Assembly (NCBI GenBank): GCA_011525095.1
Contig: WTIV01000006.1
Span: 6,058-12,040 of the forward strand
Source: Methanobacteriota archaeon
Lineage (GTDB): Archaea > Thermoplasmatota > Poseidoniia > Poseidoniales > Poseidoniaceae
DNA: 5,983 nucleotides
Direction of reading: 5' to 3'
Shown here: one piece after another, positions 1 to 4,911 of the stretch
Position numbering within the stretch: the first letter of the stretch is position 1
Layout of the letters: each line of letters opens with the position of its first letter
Position numbers and translations under genes: made by a program
The notes under the pieces: generated by a model
Seen by the model: only the letters and a program-made list of their open reading frames with translations
Told to the model about the DNA's origin: nothing
The model's database searches: none

Positions 1-167
1 TAGACCAACAATGGGAGAAAATCGAAGTTATTCCAGTAGACACTCTCGATGAAGTAATGGAGCATGCACTTCTAGTTGGCGATATGAAGACCAGCCTGGT
101 TGAGAGATTATCTGCAGTCATTGACAGACTAACTCCTGAAATCTCACCTACTGGACAGATTTCATGA
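1..167 (+). CDS. lonB: Lon protease, C-terminal end (5' truncated by window)
   Basis: Reading from base 3, an open frame runs to TGA at 165-167 and encodes 54 residues with no start, so the gene enters from the left. The segment with IEVIPVDTLDEVMEHAL followed by a short amphipathic helix resembles the end of the Lon proteolytic domain, where a 'I-x-P-V-x-x-x-D-E-V-L-x-x-A-L' stretch follows the catalytic Ser/Lys dyad. Lon is an ATP-dependent serine protease that degrades misfolded and regulatory proteins. Archaea usually carry the membrane-anchored LonB form, which is why that symbol is given. The AAA+ module, the membrane anchor and the catalytic residues all lie outside the window, so LonB versus another Lon type cannot be decided here. 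The tail of about 35 residues after the conserved strand is polar and ends in TGQIS. Confidence 0.72.
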   Translation, partial: DQQWEKIEVIPVDTLDEVMEHALLVGDMKTSLVERLSAVIDRLTPEISPTGQIS

Positions 168-193
168 AACACTGACTTGTCTAAATCTAAACC

Positions 194-217
194 CGCCCAA
201 GATGTGTTTTTTGGGTG
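194..217 (+). terminator. possible terminator of the lon gene (weak hairpin with T-run)
   Basis: In the 84-base gap between lon and the permease gene, CGCCCAA (194-200) can pair with TTGGGTG (211-217), giving seven pairs including one G-U. Six Ts (207-212) run from the loop into the 3' arm. Archaeal RNA polymerase terminates mainly on U-rich tracts, so the T-run 40 bases after the lon stop is the more relevant part. The rest of the gap shows no convincing TATA box for the next gene, so read-through from lon is possible. Confidence 0.35.
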
Positions 218-251
218 ATAACTCAAGTATTGGATATTTCTGTGGCACAAC

Positions 252-1673
252 ATGGGAGAGAATGCCAGCCTTGTTGATAGCCATTCATTTCACCGTAGAA
301 TTGCTACAGCATCGCACGCTGCGATCTTAATGACAGTTTTTGTTCTATCAATGATCTACCTTGAGACAGTTCTCAAGCCATTCTTCATCGCTATGGGAAT
401 TTACTTTGTTTTGAAGCCGGGAGCAGATTGGCTATCGAAAAATAATTTTCCAGTTCTTCTATCATATCTAACCACACTGCTACTGTTCATTCTAATTCTA
501 ATTTCAACAGCCTTCTTTGCATGGACTCAGGCATCGGATCTCATAGATGATGAAGACCGTCAAGAGGAGTATAATGAAAAGTTGAACAAAAAGTGGAAGG
601 CCCTGAAAAACGCCCCAATAGTAGGTCCTGCAATTAAAGAATCCATACAGGAAGACACTGGAACTGTTGGAGGTGATTTGGAAAGCCTCGGCATAGGCTC
701 AGGAGGTTCTGCTACCGACTTGATAACTGCCGTAGTTGCAGAGGTGGGAACATTTGTGACAACGAGCATCACGGTTCTATTCTTCCTAATTTTCATCATA
801 TTCGAAGCACATCTACTCCCTGGTAGGATAGAAAGAGCATGGCCGGATGGTGCAAGCGAACGTGTTGCGATAATTCAAACCCAAATAGAAGAGGGTATCA
901 ATACATATTTCATCGTAAAAACTGGTTGTGGAATAGGAAGCGCAGTAATTGCTGGAATAATAATGGCAATATACGGAATAGACTTGTGGTTTGTATGGGC
1001 TGTTATGACATTCATTCTGAATTATGTGCCTTATATTGGTTCATTAATCGCTACAATCCCACCACTAATTTTGGGACTAATTTTGCTTACACCAACTGGT
1101 TTATTGACACTGACAATCCTACTGCTGGTTAATCAGCAAGTATGGGGGAATTACATTGAGACAAAATGGGCAGGTAGGGCTCTAGACCTATCGCCTGTAG
1201 TATTGCTGCTAATTACTGCATTCTCATTCTGGCTTTGGGGGATTCTTGGAATGATTCTAGCGATTCCTATGTTCGCTATCGTGAAAATTGTACTAGAGAA
1301 TATTGAGGAAACACGACCGATTGCAATCATGCTATCTGAAAGAGCTCCAACATTGGAAGAAGCATGGCAAGATGCTTTGAAAGATGGAAACTTATCTTCT
1401 GGCGAGTATCACAAACTCTCAAAGTTACAAAAGTCTCTTGGAGTATCAGATGAGGAGGTATCACGAATTTCTGCCAGGTCTGCCGCACAAACTATCCTAA
1501 AGCGCGGGAAGGCGCGACCTGATGAAGTTGAGTTCATCCTCAGCGCTATTGCGGAGAGACCAGACTTCAGTGACCTTGGAGAATTGATATCCAAAGGAAA
1601 GGTGACTAAGCCTACTAAATCCAGACTCGAAGATTTGGTTCTAGTCTTGGAAGAAGAATCTGAAGAAGAATAA
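252..1673 (+). CDS. AI-2E/PerM (YdiK) family membrane permease with C-terminal helical extension
   Basis: This is a 473-residue integral membrane protein of the AI-2E transporter superfamily (formerly UPF0118/DUF20). The family includes TqsA, which exports autoinducer-2, and Na+/H+ antiporter-like members, so the substrate cannot be inferred. About eight hydrophobic segments are visible: two or three within residues 24-57, one at 66-91, one at 160-186, and four or five between 226 and 348. The soluble insert at 95-155 between the N-terminal and central helices is typical. Family signatures are NYVPYIG (257-263), the GNYIETKWAGRALDLSP stretch (299-315) and WGILGMILAIP (329-339). Most family members are about 340-380 residues. 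This one continues with a soluble alpha-helical region (365-440, around DGNLSSGEYHKL) and an acidic end, EEESEEE. The ATG at 252 is the only Met before the first membrane segment. The stop abuts the stop of the convergent UPF0147 gene. Confidence 0.9.
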   Translation: MGENASLVDSHSFHRRIATASHAAILMTVFVLSMIYLETVLKPFFIAMGIYFVLKPGADWLSKNNFPVLLSYLTTLLLFILILISTAFFAWTQASDLIDDEDRQEEYNEKLNKKWKALKNAPIVGPAIKESIQEDTGTVGGDLESLGIGSGGSATDLITAVVAEVGTFVTTSITVLFFLIFIIFEAHLLPGRIERAWPDGASERVAIIQTQIEEGINTYFIVKTGCGIGSAVIAGIIMAIYGIDLWFVWAVMTFILNYVPYIGSLIATIPPLILGLILLTPTGLLTLTILLLVNQQVWGNYIETKWAGRALDLSPVVLLLITAFSFWLWGILGMILAIPMFAIVKIVLENIEETRPIAIMLSERAPTLEEAWQDALKDGNLSSGEYHKLSKLQKSLGVSDEEVSRISARSAAQTILKRGKARPDEVEFILSAIAERPDFSDLGELISKGKVTKPTKSRLEDLVLVLEEESEEE

Positions 1674-1690
1674 TCAGAGAGTTTCTCTGA
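1674..1690. terminator. bidirectional terminator candidate at the permease/UPF0147 junction
   Basis: Directly after the permease stop lies a perfect inverted repeat, TCAGAGA-GTT-TCTCTGA: seven-base arms with a three-base loop. On the plus strand it is followed by GTATCTTTTC. On the minus strand it contains the last UPF0147 codons (Arg-Glu-Thr-Leu-stop) and is followed by TTATTCTTCTTC, the complement of the permease's Glu-rich tail codons. Both sides thus offer a hairpin followed by a pyrimidine/T-rich tract. Archaeal termination depends mostly on the U-tract; the hairpin may instead protect the 3' ends. Confidence 0.5.
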
Positions 1691-1943
1691 GTATCTTTTC
1701 GAGTTCGGTGTTAATCATTAGAATAAGGGTGCCAAACTCAGGAGGGATGTTTGGATCCTCGTATAATTCCTCAAGTTTAGCCTGAGTAATTGCAATTCTG
1801 ATATCCATTTCCTTCGCTTTATTGAGCAACCACTGTTCACAAGCTTCCTTTGCACCTTTGCGGATATTTCTAGGAACTTTAGGATCGTCTATCTGGTTAA
1901 TCACAGTGGCGATTTGCCCCAACTTAGTTTCGATATCGGACAT
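1674..1943 (-). CDS. UPF0147 family protein
   Basis: This is an 89-residue, all-helical, cytoplasmic protein that I recognise as UPF0147, a small archaeal family of unknown function. The match rests on length and on the family pattern: 'VPRNIRKGAKEA' at residues 23-34, then a helix containing 'IRIAITQAKLEEL' (48-60), then 'DPNIPPEFGTLI' (63-74), where homologues have D-P-N-M-P-x-x-x-R-T. There is no signal peptide or membrane segment. The start is well fixed: an in-frame TGA lies two codons upstream of the ATG at 1943, and AGGTG sits a few bases before it as a ribosome binding site. The gene diverges from the prepilin peptidase gene (79-base gap) and converges on the permease gene with no spacer. 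Nothing in the context suggests a specific partner. Confidence 0.88.
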   Translation of the reverse strand: MSDIETKLGQIATVINQIDDPKVPRNIRKGAKEACEQWLLNKAKEMDIRIAITQAKLEELYEDPNIPPEFGTLILMINTELEKILRETL

Positions 1944-1991
1944 AGTTCACACCTGCACAAAGACCTGCGCACGCTTCGGTCATGAGTGTCT

Positions 1992-2000
1992 CCTTTAAGG
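1992..2000. promoter_or_regulatory. TATA-like box in the UPF0147/prepilin peptidase divergent gap, possibly bidirectional
   Basis: CCTTTAAGG is centred on base 1996. On the plus strand this is 27 bases before the ATG at 2023, the archaeal TATA-to-start distance, which would give the peptidase gene a leaderless transcript. The element is near-symmetric (CCTTAAAGG on the other strand), so it could also serve the UPF0147 gene with a leader of roughly 25-30 bases that would include its AGGTG site. No other AT-rich box is present in this 79-base gap. Confidence 0.38.
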
Positions 2001-2022
2001 TGATTGCCGCCATCCGTCAAAC

Positions 2023-3003
2023 ATGGATTCGGCGGAGGTGATATCTTGGACTCGATTGGGTGTGTTGTTTTGGGCTTTAGGAATCGCTGCTTGGCTGGAC
2101 CATAAAGAGCGTAGAGTTCCAAACCAATTTTGGATAACCTGGTCGAAACCTGCAATTTTTCTTTGGGTCTTAGATTTACTAAATTCAGAAGCTGAATGGT
2201 ACGTCTTCGCAACCGCTGCAGGCATGGTTGCATATGCCTCAATTGCTGTTATTGGTAGACCTTCGCTAAATGACATCAAGACCGGGAACACATTGGACAT
2301 ATTGGTCAGCTTTTGGTATGTAATCGGAATTTCTGGTGTTGTTCAAGGATTGTTATTGCATACTGATGAATCGATTCTAGGGATTATTTCTGGAGACGGA
2401 AGTGAAGAAGCAATACTGTGGTGGTCAACTTTCGCTGTTTTCATTCCAATATTCCTCGTAGATATGGCTTGGAGAATGCGCCTAATTCACGGCGGTGCTG
2501 ATTGCAAGGGGCTAATGTGGGTAGCAATATTGGTGCCCTCATGGACTAGCATCCCAATTCAGTTCCCAGAAGCGATGGAGAATTCTGTAATCGCTATGCC
2601 ACCCGCTATCGCATTACTGGTATGGGGAGGCTTGTCTTTCCTTTTCCTACCTCTAATCATGGTTTTCAAGAACCTGAAGGAAGGCAATACGAATCTTAAG
2701 TTGATATGGCATGCCCAAAGAATGAATGTTGATGAAGTGATGAATAATCACGTTTGGCTATTGACATCAATCGCGGAAATGCCTAGTGGTGAGAAGAAGA
2801 TTGTCCACAGCACACGGGCGCCGAGAAAAACTCCAACTAAAGAAAAGCTTCAATCAGATATTGACCTATTGAAGGAAAATGGAGTTAGCCAAGTCTGGAT
2901 TACTAAGAAGTACCCATTACTAGTATTCCTATGGCCAGCTATTATTCCACTAACTATGGTAGGCGGGCCGATGGTATTTATCATGCCATTATTGGGCTTA
3001 TGA
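2023..3003 (+). CDS. archaeal prepilin/preflagellin peptidase (A24 family, PibD/FlaK-like)
   Basis: This 326-residue membrane aspartic protease would cleave the class III signal peptides of type IV pilins and archaellins at the inner face of the cytoplasmic membrane. Two catalytic aspartates are visible in the family context: Asp26 in LDHKERRVPN just after the first membrane segment, and Asp160 in HGGADCK, the archaeal form of the GxGD motif. Membrane segments lie near residues 10-24, 42-53, 60-77, 92-111, 131-149, 163-174, 186-215 and 299-322. A hydrophilic region (217-297) precedes a last segment introduced by VWITKKYPLLVFLWP; similar 'VWVTPxIPF' ends occur in archaeal homologues. The ATG at 2023 fits a leaderless start. 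GGAGGTGA (2034-2041) lies just inside the gene, but no sensible in-frame start follows it. No pilin or archaellin gene is in the window, so the substrate is unknown. Confidence 0.86.
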   Translation: MDSAEVISWTRLGVLFWALGIAAWLDHKERRVPNQFWITWSKPAIFLWVLDLLNSEAEWYVFATAAGMVAYASIAVIGRPSLNDIKTGNTLDILVSFWYVIGISGVVQGLLLHTDESILGIISGDGSEEAILWWSTFAVFIPIFLVDMAWRMRLIHGGADCKGLMWVAILVPSWTSIPIQFPEAMENSVIAMPPAIALLVWGGLSFLFLPLIMVFKNLKEGNTNLKLIWHAQRMNVDEVMNNHVWLLTSIAEMPSGEKKIVHSTRAPRKTPTKEKLQSDIDLLKENGVSQVWITKKYPLLVFLWPAIIPLTMVGGPMVFIMPLLGL

Positions 3004-3153
3004 TCATGCACCCTTTCGCTCTACGTTCTTTGGACGTAGGCCCTTGTAACTGCACTTGCGGCAAGATTTTGCACGCGTTGCGTTGCGAGCGTTGCACTTC
3101 ATGCAAATCTTGACATGAAGCAAGCGTGCTTCTGCTTCAGGGAATCGAGCCAT
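3004..3153 (-). CDS. rpl40e: 50S ribosomal protein L40e
   Basis: A 49-residue protein beginning MARFPEAEARLLHVKICMKC is the archaeal L40e, a zinc-ribbon protein of the large ribosomal subunit. Eukaryotes make the same protein as a ubiquitin fusion; archaea make it alone. The four zinc-binding cysteines are Cys17, Cys20 (CMKC), Cys31 and Cys34 (CRKC). They are followed by the typical basic end, YKGLRPKNVERKGA. The length is normal for the family. The ATG at 3151-3153 is supported by a TATA box about 24-26 bases upstream, so the transcript is probably leaderless. The stop codon directly abuts the stop of the convergent prepilin peptidase gene (TGATCA at 3001-3006). The gene is short enough to be missed by length-filtered gene calling. 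Confidence 0.95.
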   Translation of the reverse strand: MARFPEAEARLLHVKICMKCNARNATRAKSCRKCSYKGLRPKNVERKGA

Positions 3154-3172
3154 ATTTCGCCGACCCACTCCC

Positions 3173-3182
3173 TATATTTAAC
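3173..3182 (-). promoter_or_regulatory. TATA box of the L40e gene
   Basis: On the minus strand the sequence reads GTTAAATATA, centred near 3177, about 24-26 bases before the L40e ATG at 3153. This is the expected TATA-to-initiation distance in archaea, so transcription should begin at or next to the start codon. It is the clearest AT-rich box in the 87-base gap shared with the divergent MBL-fold gene. For that gene the same box would be about 64 bases from the start, so a separate weaker element is likely. Confidence 0.6.
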
Positions 3183-3240
3183 CCAAACCGTGAGAAAATT
3201 ACCCACTGTTTGAAGCACTGAGGACGCTTCGCCCTGTCTG

Positions 3241-4029
3241 ATGAGAATCATTAGACTACCGGGAATCCATCACGACGCAAATTGCGTAGTGTTTTCCGGT
3301 AGTGATTCCAACATACTTGTCGATGCGGGTACAACGTGGTATCAGATGTTGCAAGTAGAGAGAATCTCGGGGCATCTGAATAAATCTGAAGATGCCACTC
3401 AGACTCTTGATAGAATCCTCCTTACTTGTAGAAGATACCCGTTTGCAGGAGGTGCCAAGCATATTTCCGAACATAATGGAAAGGTGCCAATACATATTCA
3501 CCAAGATGCAATTTCGGTTTTGCAAACAGGTGATTTTTATTCAACGTGGGCAAATAGGTACGATTCTGATATGCCAAGTACTGAATGTGAGCCAATATCC
3601 CAAGGGGATTCATTTGACCTCGGCGATGGTGAACTTGTAGCAATATCACTACCTGGCCATTGTAGTGATGGAATGGGTTACTTCGAGAAAGAACGAGGAG
3701 TTTTAGTTTCGGGACCGGTTTTACCCCGTGCAGATAGCCCTTCAAGATGGGATATGCCGGGTGGAAGTTTGCCTGATTTAGTATCCTCACTAGAGACAAT
3801 AATCGACCTATCTCCTAGGAGTATAGTTCCTGCGAGAGGTCCAACAATCAAGGGATATGACAGAATTTCAGAGGTCCTAAATCAACACCTAACATTCTAT
3901 GAGGAGTGTTTGGATAATGACGGGAGTGCACCAAGGAGTTGGCCAAGACCTGCTCGTACGGCATATTTCCTTACTTCAGAGCCACCCTGGCCTTTACTTG
4001 AAAAGGAAAAATTAGGCGACAAGAAGTGA
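3241..4029 (+). CDS. metallo-beta-lactamase-fold protein with degenerate metal site (probable pseudoenzyme)
   Basis: This is a 262-residue cytoplasmic protein with the MBL-fold order of motifs: an N-terminal strand pair with NILVDAG (24-30), then a motif 1 region, then PGH (138-140), VSGPVL (156-161) and IVPARGP (195-201). Active members have HxHxDH after a 'ILTH' strand; here the aligned segment is LLTCRRYPFAGGAKH (61-75), so His, His, Asp and His are replaced by Cys63, Arg65, Pro67 and Phe68. The bridging Asp of 'SGDxL' is Pro159, and the last His of 'PGHG' is Arg199. Only His140 remains. Length and fold look intact and the frame is open, so this is not an obvious pseudogene; it has probably been repurposed as a non-catalytic or non-metal binding protein. 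The C-terminal Pro/Trp-rich segment (231-251) and Lys/Glu tail are not typical. The ATG at 3241 leads straight into the expected first strand. It overlaps the convergent propeller gene by 18 bases. Confidence 0.8.
   Translation: MRIIRLPGIHHDANCVVFSGSDSNILVDAGTTWYQMLQVERISGHLNKSEDATQTLDRILLTCRRYPFAGGAKHISEHNGKVPIHIHQDAISVLQTGDFYSTWANRYDSDMPSTECEPISQGDSFDLGDGELVAISLPGHCSDGMGYFEKERGVLVSGPVLPRADSPSRWDMPGGSLPDLVSSLETIIDLSPRSIVPARGPTIKGYDRISEVLNQHLTFYEECLDNDGSAPRSWPRPARTAYFLTSEPPWPLLEKEKLGDKK
4001..4011 (-). terminator. T-tract directly after the propeller gene stop
   Basis: Read on the minus strand, the TAA of the propeller gene is followed at once by TTTTTCCTTTT, a strong U-tract of the kind that ends archaeal transcription. 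On the plus strand the same bases are Glu-Lys-Glu-Lys codons near the end of the MBL-fold gene, so the terminator sits wholly inside the opposing coding region. Confidence 0.5.
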
Positions 4030-4509
4030 TTTCTGGCCATCCCAAGCAACAATTTTCTTTTCCCAGCCTTGTTGTATGTGTAGGTCTTGTCCTATGATTT
4101 TCAATGCTGATGCAGGTCCGTCTAAATCAAACAAATTCAGAACTCTGTTCGGTACATTAGCTCCAACCATGAAAACTCCACCATTTTCACATCCCACCAA
4201 GATGCTTTCGCCGCTGATTGATGAAGCACATAGAGATCGCACCTTGGAAGTTCCAACAACGTACCTGTCAATAACTTCCATTGTGGATAGTGAGATGAAA
4301 TTTATTCCACCATATACGTCGCCAACTACGATTTTATCCACAACTCCTAGCGGACCTACCAATCCTAACAAGACGCTGGCTCGGGCTTCCAATCTAACTC
4401 GCCTTTGTTTACCATCTCGGGGCTTCCAAACTATTGCGGCATCATCCATTGCTACAACCACGCCGTCAGCGGTTAGCATCGAGCGGATTACGGTTCTCAT
4501 TTGTCTCAT
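4012..4509 (-). CDS. uncharacterised small beta-propeller-like (WD40/PQQ-type) protein
   Basis: A 165-residue soluble protein with no family I can name. Its sequence is a series of short hydrophobic strands broken by Gly/Asp turns with a loose periodicity of about 40 residues: 'DGVVVAMDDAAIVWKP' (15-30), 'DKIVVGDVYGGINFISL' (58-74), 'ESILVGCENGGVFMVG' (101-116) and 'QDLHIQQGWEKKIVAWDG' (141-158). Each block has the inner-strand pattern of a WD40- or PQQ-type propeller blade, and 'IVWKP' and 'IVAWDG' resemble blade ends. Four blades are too few for a closed propeller, so it may dimerise or be a divergent half. There is no signal peptide, so it probably acts in the cytoplasm, perhaps as a binding scaffold; that role is inferred from fold only. 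The start may be the ATG at 4509 or the one at 4500. It lies 68 bases downstream of the Cys4 gene on the same strand and overlaps the convergent MBL-fold gene by 18 bases. Confidence 0.68.
   Translation of the reverse strand: MRQMRTVIRSMLTADGVVVAMDDAAIVWKPRDGKQRRVRLEARASVLLGLVGPLGVVDKIVVGDVYGGINFISLSTMEVIDRYVVGTSKVRSLCASSISGESILVGCENGGVFMVGANVPNRVLNLFDLDGPASALKIIGQDLHIQQGWEKKIVAWDGQKSLLVA
4053..4061 (+). terminator. T-tract downstream of the MBL-fold gene
   Basis: TTTTCTTTT begins 24 bases after the MBL-fold gene's TGA, inside the 3' part of the convergent propeller gene, where it is the complement of Glu-Lys-Lys-Ile codons. It is the nearest U-tract able to end plus-strand transcription. 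Confidence 0.42.
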
Positions 4510-4532
4510 GACATCTGAATTGATAGCCGGGG

Positions 4533-4553
4533 GTGTACATTCATTCTGTACAC
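4533..4553. repeat. inverted repeat upstream of the propeller gene (candidate operator)
   Basis: GTGTACA-TTCATTC-TGTACAC has perfect seven-base arms and a seven-base spacer, centred 34 bases before the propeller gene's ATG. That spacing places it over or next to where a TATA box would sit for a leaderless transcript, and no good TATA box is otherwise visible there. It could be an operator or an RNA hairpin in the 3' region of the Cys4 gene. Several inverted repeats of this size are expected by chance in 6 kb, so only its position gives it weight. Confidence 0.35.
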
Positions 4554-4577
4554 ACCGGAACTGAAAGTGAAAGTGAA

Positions 4578-4868
4578 TCAGTAATGTGAGTTTGATTCAT
4601 CTTTGTTGTCTTTCTTCCAAGCCTTGTAACAGGACTTGCAGACTCTAACTCGGTTTTTCCTAACCGTGAAGGCACCTTCTCCCCAGGTGTCAATCGCATT
4701 CTCTTGGCTTAGCGATCGCCCACCTAGGTGCTTGTCAGCGAAGTTACTGCAACTAGAAATACCACACGGGATTTCTCCGGGTTTCTTTTCTTTCTTTGCT
4801 CCAGACTTCTTACGCTTACTGGAAGGAATCCTGACCTTGCGCTGTACGCGGTTAGTGTCACGGCTCAT
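4578..4868 (-). CDS. uncharacterised small basic Cys4 (zinc-ribbon-like) protein
   Basis: A 96-residue protein, not recognised as a named family. The first 32 residues are Lys/Arg-rich (RVQRKVRIP...SKRKKSGAKKEKKPGE) and probably disordered and nucleic-acid binding. Then come PCGISSC (34-40), 'NFADKHLGGRSLS' (42-54), 'WGEGAF' (62-67) and RVCKSCYKAWKK (76-87). Cys35, Cys40, Cys77 and Cys80 form a Cx4C-x36-CxxC set that could bind one zinc ion; His47 is a further candidate ligand. The end is polar. An upstream ATG at 4883 would add MQGVN, but the TATA box centred near 4901 predicts initiation around 4875, after that ATG. The ATG at 4868 is also preceded by AGGGTG, so I prefer it. The gene follows tfb on the same strand after 43 bases. 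A role in transcription or translation is suggested by the basic tail and the neighbour only. Confidence 0.72.
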   Translation of the reverse strand: MSRDTNRVQRKVRIPSSKRKKSGAKKEKKPGEIPCGISSCSNFADKHLGGRSLSQENAIDTWGEGAFTVRKNRVRVCKSCYKAWKKDNKDESNSHY

Positions 4869-4898
4869 GTTTACACCCTGCATTAATCAATCAAATGA

Positions 4899-4905
4899 AT
4901 ATATC
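4899..4905 (-). promoter_or_regulatory. TATA box of the Cys4 protein gene
   Basis: On the minus strand the 43-base gap after tfb contains GATATAT, centred near 4901-4902. Initiation 26-27 bases downstream would fall near 4875, giving a short leader that includes AGGGTG before the ATG at 4868. This gives the gene its own promoter even though it could also be read from tfb, and it argues against the ATG at 4883. Confidence 0.45.
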
Positions 4906-4911
4906 TTCAAT

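Noticed and set aside
839..1132. 97-codon plus-strand frame inside the permease gene
   Set aside because: It lies fully within the permease in another frame, has low-complexity Asn/Tyr/Cys-rich composition and no recognisable domain, so it is a shadow frame.
2034..2048. GGAGGTGA followed by TTG inside the peptidase gene as an alternative start signal
   Set aside because: The TTG at 2046 is out of frame with the protease, and an internal start would remove part of the first membrane segment. Probably coincidental codon use (Ala-Glu-Val).
1901..2300. Two minus-strand frames of 113 and 101 codons crossing the peptidase gene start
   Set aside because: They are antisense to a well-supported membrane protease and overlap UPF0147 or its promoter region. 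Their translations show no domain logic.
2931..3113. 60-codon plus-strand frame with several cysteines, antisense to L40e
   Set aside because: The cysteines arise as the complement of L40e's Ala/Thr/Arg codons. The minus strand encodes a clear ribosomal protein with its own TATA box.
3117..3132. GAAGCA-AGCG-TGCTTC hairpin near the L40e start
   Set aside because: It lies in coding sequence for a conserved protein and is explained by repeated Glu-Ala codons. The size is within chance.
3212..3230. GAAGC and GCTTC arms in the gap before the MBL-fold gene
   Set aside because: Five-base arms with a nine-base loop are common by chance, and nothing follows to mark a terminator or operator.
4076..4564. 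162-codon plus-strand frame antisense to the propeller gene
   Set aside because: Its translation is Thr/Pro/Ser-rich, typical of the complement of a strand-rich protein, with no motif. The minus-strand reading has blade-like periodicity and correct spacing to neighbours.
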